From positions 1 to 20,119 of IMG/VR virus record IMGVR_UViG_3300034418_007500: a stretch of 20,119 nt of DNA; one strand, 5' to 3'. Under the pieces are notes generated by a model. The model searched no databases and was not told the DNA's origin. It was given only the letters and a program-made list of their open reading frames with translations. The stretch is from a virus. This document shows, piece by piece, positions 14,350-20,014 of the stretch. Position numbers and translations under genes: made by a program. Within the stretch, counting starts at the first letter, position 1, and each line of letters begins with the position of its first letter.

Positions 14350-14631
14350 CTACATGGCTCCGTTCCATTCCTGGAACGGCGGGGGCTTCGGCTTGAGGCG
14401 ACCAGCGTCGAGGAGTCGGTGACACTCCTTACAGCATGGTAGCAGGTTCGATTGATCGAATGCAAGGTCAGGCCGTCGGACGATCGGTTCGATGTGGTGG
14501 ACCGTTTCCGAGAGCCGGTCGCACTGGCGGCACTTCGGTTCCCGCTTCAGCATCATGTCTCGGATCGCTCGCCACCTCCGGGTTCCTCGTGGGTCTCTTC
14601 CTGATCCGAAGACATCTCTGAATCGCGGCAT
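14350..14631 (-). CDS. HNH endonuclease
   Basis: A 93-aa HNH nuclease. The N-terminus has the common RGTRRWRAIRDMMLKREPKC entry, giving the first zinc-binding pair C34-C37 (CRQC). TVHHIEP holds the catalytic H-H (45-46), SNLLPCC includes the conserved asparagine (N62), and CCKECH supplies the second zinc pair (C67, C70) and the final histidine (H71). Free-standing phage HNH proteins nick or cleave DNA; some assist terminase in packaging and others act as homing enzymes. Here it is the last gene of the leftward module, next to a methyltransferase-like gene, rather than beside the terminase. The start ATG has GGTGA a few bases upstream on the minus strand. Confidence 0.9.
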   Translation of the reverse strand: MPRFRDVFGSGRDPRGTRRWRAIRDMMLKREPKCRQCDRLSETVHHIEPIVRRPDLAFDQSNLLPCCKECHRLLDAGRLKPKPPPFQEWNGAM

Positions 14632-14723
14632 GGTTTCACCGTAGGTTGAAAGTCAATGGTGGGGTAGAAGCGTTCGCCGTTGACGGCTTCCCAATCCGGT
14701 GATCCTGGTCGGTAGTCTCTCAT
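14553..14723 (-). CDS. Small candidate gene, 56 aa
   Basis: A possible gene filling the gap between the methyltransferase-like and HNH genes. It starts with MRDYRPGSPDWEAVNGERFY at an ATG overlapping the upstream TGA (ATGA), with a GGAG about 12 bases before. The C-terminus is polar and acidic (SSDQEETHEEPGGG). It overlaps the HNH gene by 79 bases in another frame, which is a lot, so it may be non-functional. The longer open frame back to 14891 lies antiparallel in phase to the methyltransferase-like gene and is not credible as a start. No family is recognised. Confidence 0.4.
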   Translation of the reverse strand: MRDYRPGSPDWEAVNGERFYPTIDFQPTVKPCRDSEMSSDQEETHEEPGGGERSET

Positions 14724-15292
14724 CGTAAATTTGGACTCCACTGTTCGGCCATCGCTTGAGCAATTCCTGGGTAGGTAAGTGATCGCAACTTTGCACGTTC
14801 GTCGGAAGGCGGCATCTTCCAGATTCGCTGTTCTCGACCCTCGACGATCTCGGTAGGTTTCAATTTGGGCAATCCGTGCAACCACAAGCATGTCGCTTTC
14901 GTCTCGGGATGACCAAACTGCCAGGGTTGGATGATCTGGTCGGGTTTGCGGTAGTGCGTCGACATGATTCCAACCGGGTTTTCGATCGCTACGGGAATCC
15001 CGGTCTGCTTATGGAACCGCACGAACTCCATGAAAAAGTCGATGCCTTCTTGCTGCCTGCCGTCTGCCCGCTTCTCCGGAAACCACCTTGCTCCACTACT
15101 GGCGAGGTGGGTACACGGGGGGAACGCAATTATCATCTGAAAATTCCAGTCCCAGATTTCCCGGACATCACCTTCCCAGTGCGGGCCTGGGATTTCGGAC
15201 GGCAGCAGGTCGCACGAAACCGCGTGATGCCCTCTGGATATAAATGCGTCCCGAACGCGACCACTAAATTCACATGCGATGAGGATTTTCAT
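14720..15292 (-). CDS. DNA (cytosine-5) methyltransferase-like protein
   Basis: A 190-aa protein of a phage family related to DNA cytosine methyltransferases. It begins MKILIACEFSGRVRDAF (an SAM-binding, motif-I-like glycine turn) and SCDLLPSE (an acidic residue in a motif-II position). PPC at 58-60 corresponds to the catalytic PC motif, and AIENPVG at 102-108 to the ENV-type motif that stabilises the target base. RKPDQIIQPWQFGH and TCLWLHGLPKLKPT are conserved in this phage group, as is the closing PGIAQAMAEQW. It is much shorter than true C5 methyltransferases and lacks an evident target-recognition domain. It may need a partner, have a non-canonical substrate, or have lost activity. It lies between the PP-loop gene (3 bases away) and the HNH end of the operon. 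Confidence 0.8.
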   Translation of the reverse strand: MKILIACEFSGRVRDAFISRGHHAVSCDLLPSEIPGPHWEGDVREIWDWNFQMIIAFPPCTHLASSGARWFPEKRADGRQQEGIDFFMEFVRFHKQTGIPVAIENPVGIMSTHYRKPDQIIQPWQFGHPETKATCLWLHGLPKLKPTEIVEGREQRIWKMPPSDERAKLRSLTYPGIAQAMAEQWSPNLR

Positions 15293-15295
15293 GGT

Positions 15296-16129
15296 TCAAT
15301 CCGTACAGTTGCATGGAATGGTGCTGCCGTCGTCTTCAAACAGACGGCCCTGCACCGAAACTTGGATGAGCGTGTTGCGATAATTGGGTCGGTCGATGCG
15401 GAAGTTCTTTCCCATCTTCTCCTCGACTCGCGCCCACCACTCTAGTTGTTCTGGTTCGTCTTCCGCCACCATTTGCAGGCGTCCGTACGATTTCAGGAAG
15501 CAACCGACGCAGTTGCCTTTCCACCGTGGAATTTCCAAGCGGAAATCCTGCTGCTCCCAGAACGCTTCAACATCTTTCAGCCCATGACCTGCGTGGTACA
15601 TCGGGCAGATCGGAGTCTCAGCGGCACAGTCACCTGTGATCCGAGTAGCCCGGCGTGGCTCGTCGGCACGCAGGCCGATTGCGTTGTCCCACTCTTCGAT
15701 ACCTTGCGCCTTGAGGTACGCACTCATTGCGCGCATCTTCAGGTTCGAGGTGCAGAATCGAGCGACTGGAGTGGGTGGGAAACCTCGATCTTCGAGCAAC
15801 GCCTCGAACGGTTCGCCCTTGCGTGCTGCGGTTTCATAGTTCACCACCTTGAAGCGGTCGCCAGGGACGTACTCCAACCAGGTGATCTCGACATGCCACC
15901 GGACAGCGCATTCGTTCACGAACTCCAGCGTCTTCTCGTGTTCGAGTCCGGTGTTCGCAAACAGGACATGACACCCTTTGGGAATCCCTTCGTTCGCGTC
16001 GAGGATCTTGCGAAGCATGAATCCGGAAGACGCGCCGCCGCTGAACGCTACAGAAAACGGTGGTTTCATCTTGTAGTGGTTCAAAACGGCATCGCCCAAT
16101 CTGAGAACGGCTTCGCGTGAATGTCGCAC
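15296..16129 (-). CDS. PP-loop ATPase, PAPS reductase-like
   Basis: A 277-aa adenine nucleotide alpha-hydrolase superfamily member. VAFSGGASSGFML (27-39) is the pyrophosphate-binding PP-loop, with A-S in place of the usual K/Q-D. ANTGLEHEKTLEFV (58-71) is the second conserved segment of PAPS reductases and DndC-like proteins. RFCTSNLKM (125-132) and GLRADEPRR (152-160) are typical of the phage branch. Cysteines at 126, 207 and 210 (NCVGCF), plus 273 and 275, could hold an iron-sulfur cluster, as in some sulfur-transfer relatives. The reaction is unknown: adenylation for sulfur or other group transfer is the family theme, not assimilatory sulfate reduction. GTG 16129 keeps the usual helix before the PP-loop and overlaps RusA by 49 bases; ATG 16069 is a shorter alternative. 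Confidence 0.82.
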   Translation of the reverse strand: MRHSREAVLRLGDAVLNHYKMKPPFSVAFSGGASSGFMLRKILDANEGIPKGCHVLFANTGLEHEKTLEFVNECAVRWHVEITWLEYVPGDRFKVVNYETAARKGEPFEALLEDRGFPPTPVARFCTSNLKMRAMSAYLKAQGIEEWDNAIGLRADEPRRATRITGDCAAETPICPMYHAGHGLKDVEAFWEQQDFRLEIPRWKGNCVGCFLKSYGRLQMVAEDEPEQLEWWARVEEKMGKNFRIDRPNYRNTLIQVSVQGRLFEDDGSTIPCNCTD

Positions 16130-16497
16130 GTTCCGGGTTCGCCCGTGAAGATGTCGGGGTCAGCGTCCTCGCGGTGAACGATCAGAGAACGGATATGCGA
16201 GTCGTCAGCGATGAACCCGTTCCGAACGATGAGATCGAGAAGCGGCTTCACCGGCCCGTCGATGTCCCGCTTTCGCTTGTCAGGCCATCGAATGGTGATC
16301 TTGACGTGCAGTTCCTTATCATCGGTCATCGGATCACACGCACCGCGAATGTAAACCGCTGCATCCTTCTCCCACTTTCGGAACTTCGGCGATTTGATGA
16401 GGCGGCCTCGGCCCTGCATGCACATCGGCATCAGCCGGTGATTGACAGTCGGCGGCAGTGGGATCTCGTTCAGGTTGATGTAATTCATGTAACTCAT
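16081..16497 (-). CDS. rusA: RusA-like Holliday junction resolvase
   Basis: A 138-aa structure-specific endonuclease of the RusA family, which cuts four-way junctions during recombination or before packaging. The N-terminus has EIPLPPTVNHRLMP, the family's 'P..P.tvN' opening, then KSPKFRKWEKDAA. RKRDIDGPVKPLLDLI holds the metal-binding aspartates (D78, D80), a lysine (K84) and D88, and FIADDSHIRSL contains the conserved DD pair (98-99). The start is ATG 16497, overlapping the upstream ATPase stop as ATGA. The open frame extends to 16686 but that part is antisense-like within the ATPase gene. Length is normal for the family. Its place after an ssDNA-binding protein and a RepA-like ATPase fits a recombination/replication module. 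Confidence 0.9.
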   Translation of the reverse strand: MSYMNYINLNEIPLPPTVNHRLMPMCMQGRGRLIKSPKFRKWEKDAAVYIRGACDPMTDDKELHVKITIRWPDKRKRDIDGPVKPLLDLIVRNGFIADDSHIRSLIVHREDADPDIFTGEPGTCDIHAKPFSDWAMPF

Positions 16498-17609
16498 ACC
16501 AAAAAGTACCTCGTGTTTCGGGTGTTGCCGTCCCGACGGACGGCGTTTTTGCTTACCAGCGTTCGCATCGCACGTTGGAATCGACTTCCCTTCATGTCGA
16601 CGCCTTCCATGACTTCGTTCTTTTCGAATCCGCTGAACTGATCGGCTTCGAGGGTTCCAGGGATCGGAGTGTTCATCTTCACCCATTGCAGGATTCGATC
16701 CGCGTCATCACCCTGCGGGTTCATCGGTCGCACGGCGGATACGTGGTCGGTTCCGTGGTACTGGGCGTCCTCGTACCACAGGCCCATGCGGGAGACGATC
16801 TCGTCGAACCGCCCGGTTCCCTCCAGGACACGCACGGTTTCCGGGTTCGATGCCTCATCAACCTCTTCCCCTTCGCGTGGCTTCCGCAGCGTGAGGATGA
16901 CATCCACGTTTTGGAGGAACGCACTGGCTCCGCGGGCCTGACCACCGGCTTTCCCGGTGTGGTGCAACATCAGCAAGGCGCAATCCCCTTCGGTGGCAAT
17001 GCGCTCCATCTCCATCATCGCGGAAAGCACTTCCATATTATCGTTCTCGGATGTCAACGCGAGAAACCGCGTCACTGGATCGACAACCACCATGTCGATG
17101 TTGTGCAACTTCACGATCTCGATCACCGCGTCAACCCAATACTTGCGTTCGTCGGCACGCACGGGTGCGATCCCGGTGTGCCTCCGATCGTAGAGTTGGA
17201 ACCAATCGAAATCGGACTGCGGCTCTCGATCAGCAGACCAGGAGGAACGGCACACCTCATCCTCCTGCAACCCTGCAAAGAACGCATTCCACGCGAACGG
17301 GTTTTCCTCCGAGAAATAAAGCACTTTCGCCGCCTTGACCAGCCGATCGGGAAGCACGAAGTGCGAGTGCATGTTCTCGTTGAAATGAGCGAGTCCGATC
17401 CGGCGGATCCAGTCGCGGATGAGCGTACTTTTTCCGGCTTTCGGCGCGCCCGAAAGTAGAGTGGTGTGATTTCTGAAAGCAATGCCAGGAAGGATTGCCT
17501 CCGGTGGCGTGGGGTCGTCCATCGCAGCCTCGGTCCCGGTGATCGGCACCGGGAACGTGAACCGCGTCGTTGTGACGCCCTTGTTGTTTTTGATGTCTTC
17601 GAGCGGCAT
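16494..17609 (-). CDS. RepA/RecA-like AAA ATPase (AAA_25 type)
   Basis: A 371-aa hexameric-helicase-type ATPase. Walker A is SGAPKAGKST (53-62), a possible catalytic glutamate follows the FSEE strand (100-102), Walker B is IDMVVVDP (171-178), and MLHHTGK with ARGASAFLQNVDVILTL (about 214-241) forms the sensor and RGAS motifs typical of phage RepA-like proteins. The C-terminal 60 residues look like a winged-helix domain (FQRAMRTLVSKNAVRRDGNT), often used for DNA binding. Such proteins act as replicative helicases or loaders. ATG 17609 has GGGAG immediately upstream, and the gene begins 12 bases after the 55-aa gene. No primase or polymerase is visible in this window, so replication may rely on the host or on genes beyond it. 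Confidence 0.85.
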   Translation of the reverse strand: MPLEDIKNNKGVTTTRFTFPVPITGTEAAMDDPTPPEAILPGIAFRNHTTLLSGAPKAGKSTLIRDWIRRIGLAHFNENMHSHFVLPDRLVKAAKVLYFSEENPFAWNAFFAGLQEDEVCRSSWSADREPQSDFDWFQLYDRRHTGIAPVRADERKYWVDAVIEIVKLHNIDMVVVDPVTRFLALTSENDNMEVLSAMMEMERIATEGDCALLMLHHTGKAGGQARGASAFLQNVDVILTLRKPREGEEVDEASNPETVRVLEGTGRFDEIVSRMGLWYEDAQYHGTDHVSAVRPMNPQGDDADRILQWVKMNTPIPGTLEADQFSGFEKNEVMEGVDMKGSRFQRAMRTLVSKNAVRRDGNTRNTRYFLV

Positions 17610-17621
17610 GCGCTCCCTTTC

Positions 17622-17789
17622 TTACACAAGCCCCAGCAGGCTTAGGAATTCGTACTCGCTCATGATACCAGCGAAAATCATTTCGGTGAAGACCGCGACG
17701 AGGTATTCCGCGTCTTCCTCTCCGATGCGAGCCTTGAGTTTCTCGAACGCTTCGTCAAGTTCCCATTGAAATGGATGTCGTTCTTCCAT
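17622..17789 (-). CDS. Small overlapping gene, 55 aa
   Basis: A 55-aa reading frame: it begins MEERHPFQWELDEAFEKLKA, continues RIGEEDAEYLVAVFTEMIFA, and ends GIMSEYEFLSLLGLV. The start has a strong AGGAGA ten bases upstream on the minus strand, the sequence looks like a genuine helical protein, and it bridges the gap to the ATPase gene. It overlaps the 3' end of the 158-aa gene by 112 bases in another frame. In that overlap the 158-aa gene encodes a Lys/Arg/Ser-rich low-information stretch, suggesting this frame is the selected one. No family is recognised; a small helical partner of the ATPase or the SSB is a guess. Confidence 0.6.
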   Translation of the reverse strand: MEERHPFQWELDEAFEKLKARIGEEDAEYLVAVFTEMIFAGIMSEYEFLSLLGLV

Positions 17790-18154
17790 TCGTCCAGCAT
17801 CTCCTTTCGTGCAATGTTTCCAAGTTTACCGCCCAGCCCGCAGTAAAACGGATGCAATTCCTTCATCGCTTTCCACCTTAACGAGGCAACCGCGTAAGTG
17901 CCACTGCTGACCCCAGTCGCACGAACAATTTCGTTCCGTCCCTGGCACATACTTTGTGCCTTTCCGACGATCATTGCAAAGCAATCTGCACGTTCTTCGC
18001 GCGTCGTTGTGTTGAAGTGTTCCGGCGTGTCGTACACCCGATTGGATGGCCGAGTTGTTACATAGGATAAGTTCCCGACTCCGGCCTGCCACCAGTAAGG
18101 TGGCAAACCGAAGACGGGCGCAGTCTCGCGGATGATGCGATCGACGATAGACAT
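17678..18154 (-). CDS. Hypothetical protein in the replication operon, 158 aa
   Basis: A protein I do not recognise. It begins MSIVDRIIRETAPVFGLPPY, has an aromatic patch (YWWQAGVGNLSY), and then a helical middle (REERADCFAMIVGKAQSM, ASLRWKAMKELHPFYCG). The last 35 or so residues (NGNLTKRSRNSRLASERKTR) look unlike the rest and overlap the 55-aa gene. The end of this protein may therefore be a by-product of overlap, or the original stop may have been lost. The ATG overlaps the SSB-like gene's stop as TGATG, so it is co-translated with it. A role in replication or nucleotide metabolism is inferred from position only. Confidence 0.6.
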   Translation of the reverse strand: MSIVDRIIRETAPVFGLPPYWWQAGVGNLSYVTTRPSNRVYDTPEHFNTTTREERADCFAMIVGKAQSMCQGRNEIVRATGVSSGTYAVASLRWKAMKELHPFYCGLGGKLGNIARKEMLDEWKNDIHFNGNLTKRSRNSRLASERKTRNTSSRSSPK

Positions 18155-18591
18155 CAGAAAGGGATGTCCACGGGCTCCGTGACGACCTGAACATCCTTGA
18201 GGTTCACAAACCTACCGTCCTTGGAGGTATGGAGAATGCCCTTGATCTTGGTGTTCGGCGGCAGCCCCCGCACCACGTCGGCAGCCTTGTCCCAGGCCGA
18301 TACCCACTGCGATCGCTCTCCAGGCGATGCGACCGAGACGCGGCAATACTTGCCCTTGTCTTCAACCTGACCGATCACCATGTCGGTGACATCACCCCCG
18401 CCCCCCGCTGGTTTCGCGTGGGGAGTTGAGTACCCACCTGAATTTTCGGTGGCAGGGCCTGCCAAACGGTCGATCATCTGAATGAACTGCTTCAAGATTA
18501 TCTCAAATTCGTCGTCGGGGACCGTGTAATCCCTGGACTCAATCATCGACTTCATTACCGCAAGCGCGGTTATCCTGGCGTCCTTACTCAT
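18154..18591 (-). CDS. SSB-like / OB-fold single-stranded DNA-binding protein candidate
   Basis: A 145-aa protein with three parts. The first is an N-terminal helical segment (ARITALAVMKSMIESR, EFEIILKQFIQMIDRL). The second is a short Gly/Pro linker (about 45-66). The third is a C-terminal beta-rich half that reads like an OB fold (TDMVIGQVEDKGKYCRVSVA, TKIKGILHTSKDGRFVNLKD). It ends in EPVDIPF, closely like the DDIPF tip through which bacterial SSBs recruit replication partners. This order is unlike classical SSB, where the OB fold is N-terminal, so it would be a diverged or non-homologous ssDNA-binding protein. The start has a perfect AAGGAG seven bases before ATG. It is the first gene of its operon, below a leader with several dyads. 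Confidence 0.6.
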   Translation of the reverse strand: MSKDARITALAVMKSMIESRDYTVPDDEFEIILKQFIQMIDRLAGPATENSGGYSTPHAKPAGGGGDVTDMVIGQVEDKGKYCRVSVASPGERSQWVSAWDKAADVVRGLPPNTKIKGILHTSKDGRFVNLKDVQVVTEPVDIPF

Positions 18592-18617
18592 GAATCGGCT
18601 CCTTTTTTGCCGTTTCT

Positions 18618-18645
18618 GGACTTCGTGAAATCTGTCACGATGTCC
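18618..18645. promoter_or_regulatory. 28-base dyad in the SSB-like gene leader
   Basis: GGAC-T-TCGTGA, six bases, TCACGA-T-GTCC: a ten-pair dyad with a single T/T mismatch. It lies 12 bases upstream of the AAGGAG (18601-18606) and could be a repressor site or an mRNA hairpin controlling translation of the SSB-like gene. Confidence 0.55.
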
Positions 18646-18650
18646 TAACT

Positions 18651-18705
18651 GTTATTACGGACCTCGGGGTCGTTGTTAGCATCGCGCGGTCCGATAACGC
18701 GATGC
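18651..18705. promoter_or_regulatory. Operator-like dyads between the two leftward transcription units
   Basis: GTTATTACGGACCTCGGGGTC (from 18651) carries the near-palindrome GACCTCGGGGTC, flanked by CTAAC and GTTAG. It is followed by GCATCGCG and CGCGATGC (18679-18705) enclosing an inverted TTATCGGACC. Almost the same core occurs at 20059-20088. On the minus strand TAATAA could be a weak -10, but no good -35 is seen. Confidence 0.55.
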
Positions 18706-18711
18706 CGGATG

Positions 18712-18996
18712 TTAGGTCGCGTTGATAGGTTCCATTGGCTCGGGGATCGGTGGCTCATGTTCGTTCTCTGGATCCGCCAGGATTTCCATCAGGACGAGCG
18801 CGCCTTGTTGGCATTGGATGATCCCAGTCATGGGGCGAAGCGGCGAGCGAGCCACGTCATACCCTGCAGCGCGAGCGCGTCGATAGCGAGCGGCCAGTCC
18901 GTATCGGCATCGGGACCGGCTTCCAGTGTATTGCATGCAATGGAGTGCTCCATCGTCTCCAGGCCGACCGATTGTGATTCTCAGAACGTGATTCAT
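18712..18996 (-). CDS. Hypothetical protein, 94 aa
   Basis: A protein I do not recognise, basic in its N-terminal half and acidic and proline-rich at the C-terminus. It starts MNHVLRITIGRPGDDGAL, has an arginine-rich helix (GLAARYRRARAAGYDVARS), a hydrophobic strand or helix (GALVLMEILADP) and an ending rich in Pro and Glu (EHEPPIPEPMEP). GGAG four bases before the ATG on the minus strand supports the start; the overlapping plus-strand frame has no such site and begins inside the operator dyads. It lies just downstream of an intrinsic terminator, so it either has its own promoter or depends on read-through. Its stop abuts the operator region of the SSB-like operon. The function is unknown. 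Confidence 0.5.
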   Translation of the reverse strand: MNHVLRITIGRPGDDGALHCMQYTGSRSRCRYGLAARYRRARAAGYDVARSPLRPMTGIIQCQQGALVLMEILADPENEHEPPIPEPMEPINAT

Positions 18997-19010
18997 GGGG
19001 CTCCGATCAT

Positions 19011-19046
19011 GAAAAAGACCCGCGCTCGTCTTGCGACGAGGACGGG
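19011..19046 (-). terminator. Leftward intrinsic terminator between the 98-aa and 94-aa genes
   Basis: On the minus strand CCCGTCCTCGTC, loop GCAA (a GNRA tetraloop), GACGAGCGCGGG form a strong stem with one mismatch and one wobble, followed by TCTTTTTC. It ends the small right-hand cluster (19076-19868) 30 bases beyond the 98-aa stop. Confidence 0.8.
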
Positions 19047-19075
19047 CCGGGAGGGTTCGAGATGTGGTCGCTAGG

Positions 19076-19372
19076 TCAACGTGGGAACGTCAAGCGGCGG
19101 TACCGCTCCGCGATGGCTTGGATCCTACGAAACGCGCGTTCGTTTCGATTCACTTTCCATCGGCAATACGCGCCGCCGGGAGCGTCGCCATTGGCTCTTG
19201 CCGCTTCCCGATATGTCCGCACATGGTCGAGCATCTCCGACCTTGCGATTGTCAACGCTCTTCGAAGCGGTCCGCGTTCGTCCATCCATGCGACCGCGAT
19301 GAAATCACGTGCTAGCCGATTGACTTCCGCTCGGCTCGCCAGTTCTTCGGGGTAGGTGGTTTCGTGTGTCAT
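19076..19372 (-). CDS. Hypothetical helical basic protein, 98 aa
   Basis: A small protein of no recognised family. It is almost entirely helical and rich in arginine, alanine and glutamate: EELASRAEVNRLARDFIAVA, then RRALTIARSEMLDHVRTYRE, then a basic end (NRNERAFRRIQAIAERYRRL). Such composition is common among small phage proteins that bind nucleic acid or host enzymes. The start is secure: GGAGGCGGC lies just upstream of the ATG, which overlaps the 48-aa gene's stop as ATGA. It is the last gene before a strong terminator. The plus-strand frames across it lack ribosome sites. Confidence 0.6.
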   Translation of the reverse strand: MTHETTYPEELASRAEVNRLARDFIAVAWMDERGPLRRALTIARSEMLDHVRTYREAARANGDAPGGAYCRWKVNRNERAFRRIQAIAERYRRLTFPR

Positions 19373-19515
19373 GCCGCCTCCACAGTGATTCGGATAGTTC
19401 GCTTGCCGTATTCGTTGACGAGCCGAGCAACGTATTCCGCGGCCTCAAAGGCTGGAACACGAACGGATCCCGACAGGCCGGATGTCGTTGACCATGTGAT
19501 TCGCTTATGAGTCAT
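19369..19515 (-). CDS. Small hypothetical protein, 48 aa
   Basis: A short frame that fills the gap between its neighbours exactly. It begins MTHKRITWSTTSGLSGSVRV, continues PAFEAAEYVARLVNEYGKRT and ends IRITVEAA. Start and stop both form ATGA overlaps with the adjacent genes, which is the arrangement used throughout this module. The strand-helix-strand pattern looks like a compact folded protein. It is not a family I recognise. The sequence MTH is shared with the start of the 98-aa gene, possibly by chance. Confidence 0.65.
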   Translation of the reverse strand: MTHKRITWSTTSGLSGSVRVPAFEAAEYVARLVNEYGKRTIRITVEAA

Positions 19516-19868
19516 GCCGACACCAACCAATTCCCACCGCCAACGCTGATCACGAAGTGATCATCGGACATAGCCTCATGAATCGCCACTTCGATGTCGT
19601 TGGGATCTTCCGCATCGCGGGAATCGTCGGCACGAAGTTCCGCGAGAGCCTCCTTCACTTCATCGAAATCATACTCCAGTGTCTCCAGGTCATACTCGCA
19701 CCAATCGCAGCAGATGCCGACGACATCAAGTTCGATGGATTCGTGGAATTCATCGTAGTACTCGTGCAACGCTTCGAACGCTTCGCGGGAGAACTGATCG
19801 CCGCGTCCGCATTCCTTGAAGACTCGGCTTAGGTGCCAGCCATTGTCGATTGTCTGTACCAGGGGCAT
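19512..19868 (-). CDS. Acidic phage protein with CCDWCEY motif
   Basis: A 118-aa strongly acidic protein. It starts MPLVQTIDNGWHLSRVFKEC, has FSREAFEALHEYYDEF (about 28-43), then IELDVVGICCDWCEYD (about 46-61), and ends in HFVISVGGGNWLVSA. This layout, a helix, then 'eLDVi.iCCdw.Ey', an acidic linker and a short 'vi.v..g..l' strand, resembles small uncharacterised proteins I know from many phages; none has a known function to my knowledge. I place the start at the second methionine (19868) because AAGGA lies just before it. The longer form from 19883 would use that ribosome site as coding sequence. It heads the right-hand cluster, directly below the half-site array. Confidence 0.7.
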   Translation of the reverse strand: MPLVQTIDNGWHLSRVFKECGRGDQFSREAFEALHEYYDEFHESIELDVVGICCDWCEYDLETLEYDFDEVKEALAELRADDSRDAEDPNDIEVAIHEAMSDDHFVISVGGGNWLVSA

Positions 19869-19895
19869 GTGATTCCTTTCCATTGTGAGCGGCCG

Positions 19896-19992
19896 GTCCA
19901 GCGTGGTCCAGCCATGCCTCTACTATCGGCCGAATCGCATCCGATGTCCAGTAGTTGGACCGCATTCTCCAAAATGTGGACGGTTCGTGGAC
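19896..19992. promoter_or_regulatory. Array of TGGAC/GTCCA half-sites
   Basis: GTCCA occurs at 19896 and 19906 (direct, 10 apart), GTCCA at 19946 with TGGAC at 19956 (inverted, 10 apart), and TGGAC at 19977 and 19988 (direct, 11 apart). Three pairs at one helical turn, just upstream of the first gene of the cluster, look like operators or iterons for one DNA-binding protein. Confidence 0.5.
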
Positions 19993-20014
19993 AATGACGG
20001 AATGCCGTCAACGC

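Noticed and set aside
14093-14425. Minus-strand frame (110 aa) across the convergence zone
   Set aside because: It passes through a terminator and its inverted repeats, overlaps the HNH gene and has no start signal.
15446-16120. Plus-strand frame (224 aa) across the PP-loop gene
   Set aside because: The minus strand carries clear PP-loop motifs, while this frame has none and no ribosome site.
16498-16686. N-terminal extension of the RusA-like gene
   Set aside because: The extra 63 residues are low-complexity basic sequence inside the ATPase gene; the ATGA-coupled ATG at 16497 precedes the family core.
16575-17459. Plus-strand frame (294 aa) across the RepA-like ATPase gene
   Set aside because: It is antisense to Walker A and B motifs and histidine-rich in a way typical of reverse reading; no start signal.
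18679-18705. GCATCGCG/CGCGATGC hairpin as an intrinsic terminator
   Set aside because: No T-run follows on either strand, and the loop contains a shared operator-like box, so a regulatory site is likelier.
18673-19074. Plus-strand frame (133 aa) over the 94-aa gene
   Set aside because: Its start lies within the operator dyads, it runs through an intrinsic terminator hairpin and lacks a ribosome site.
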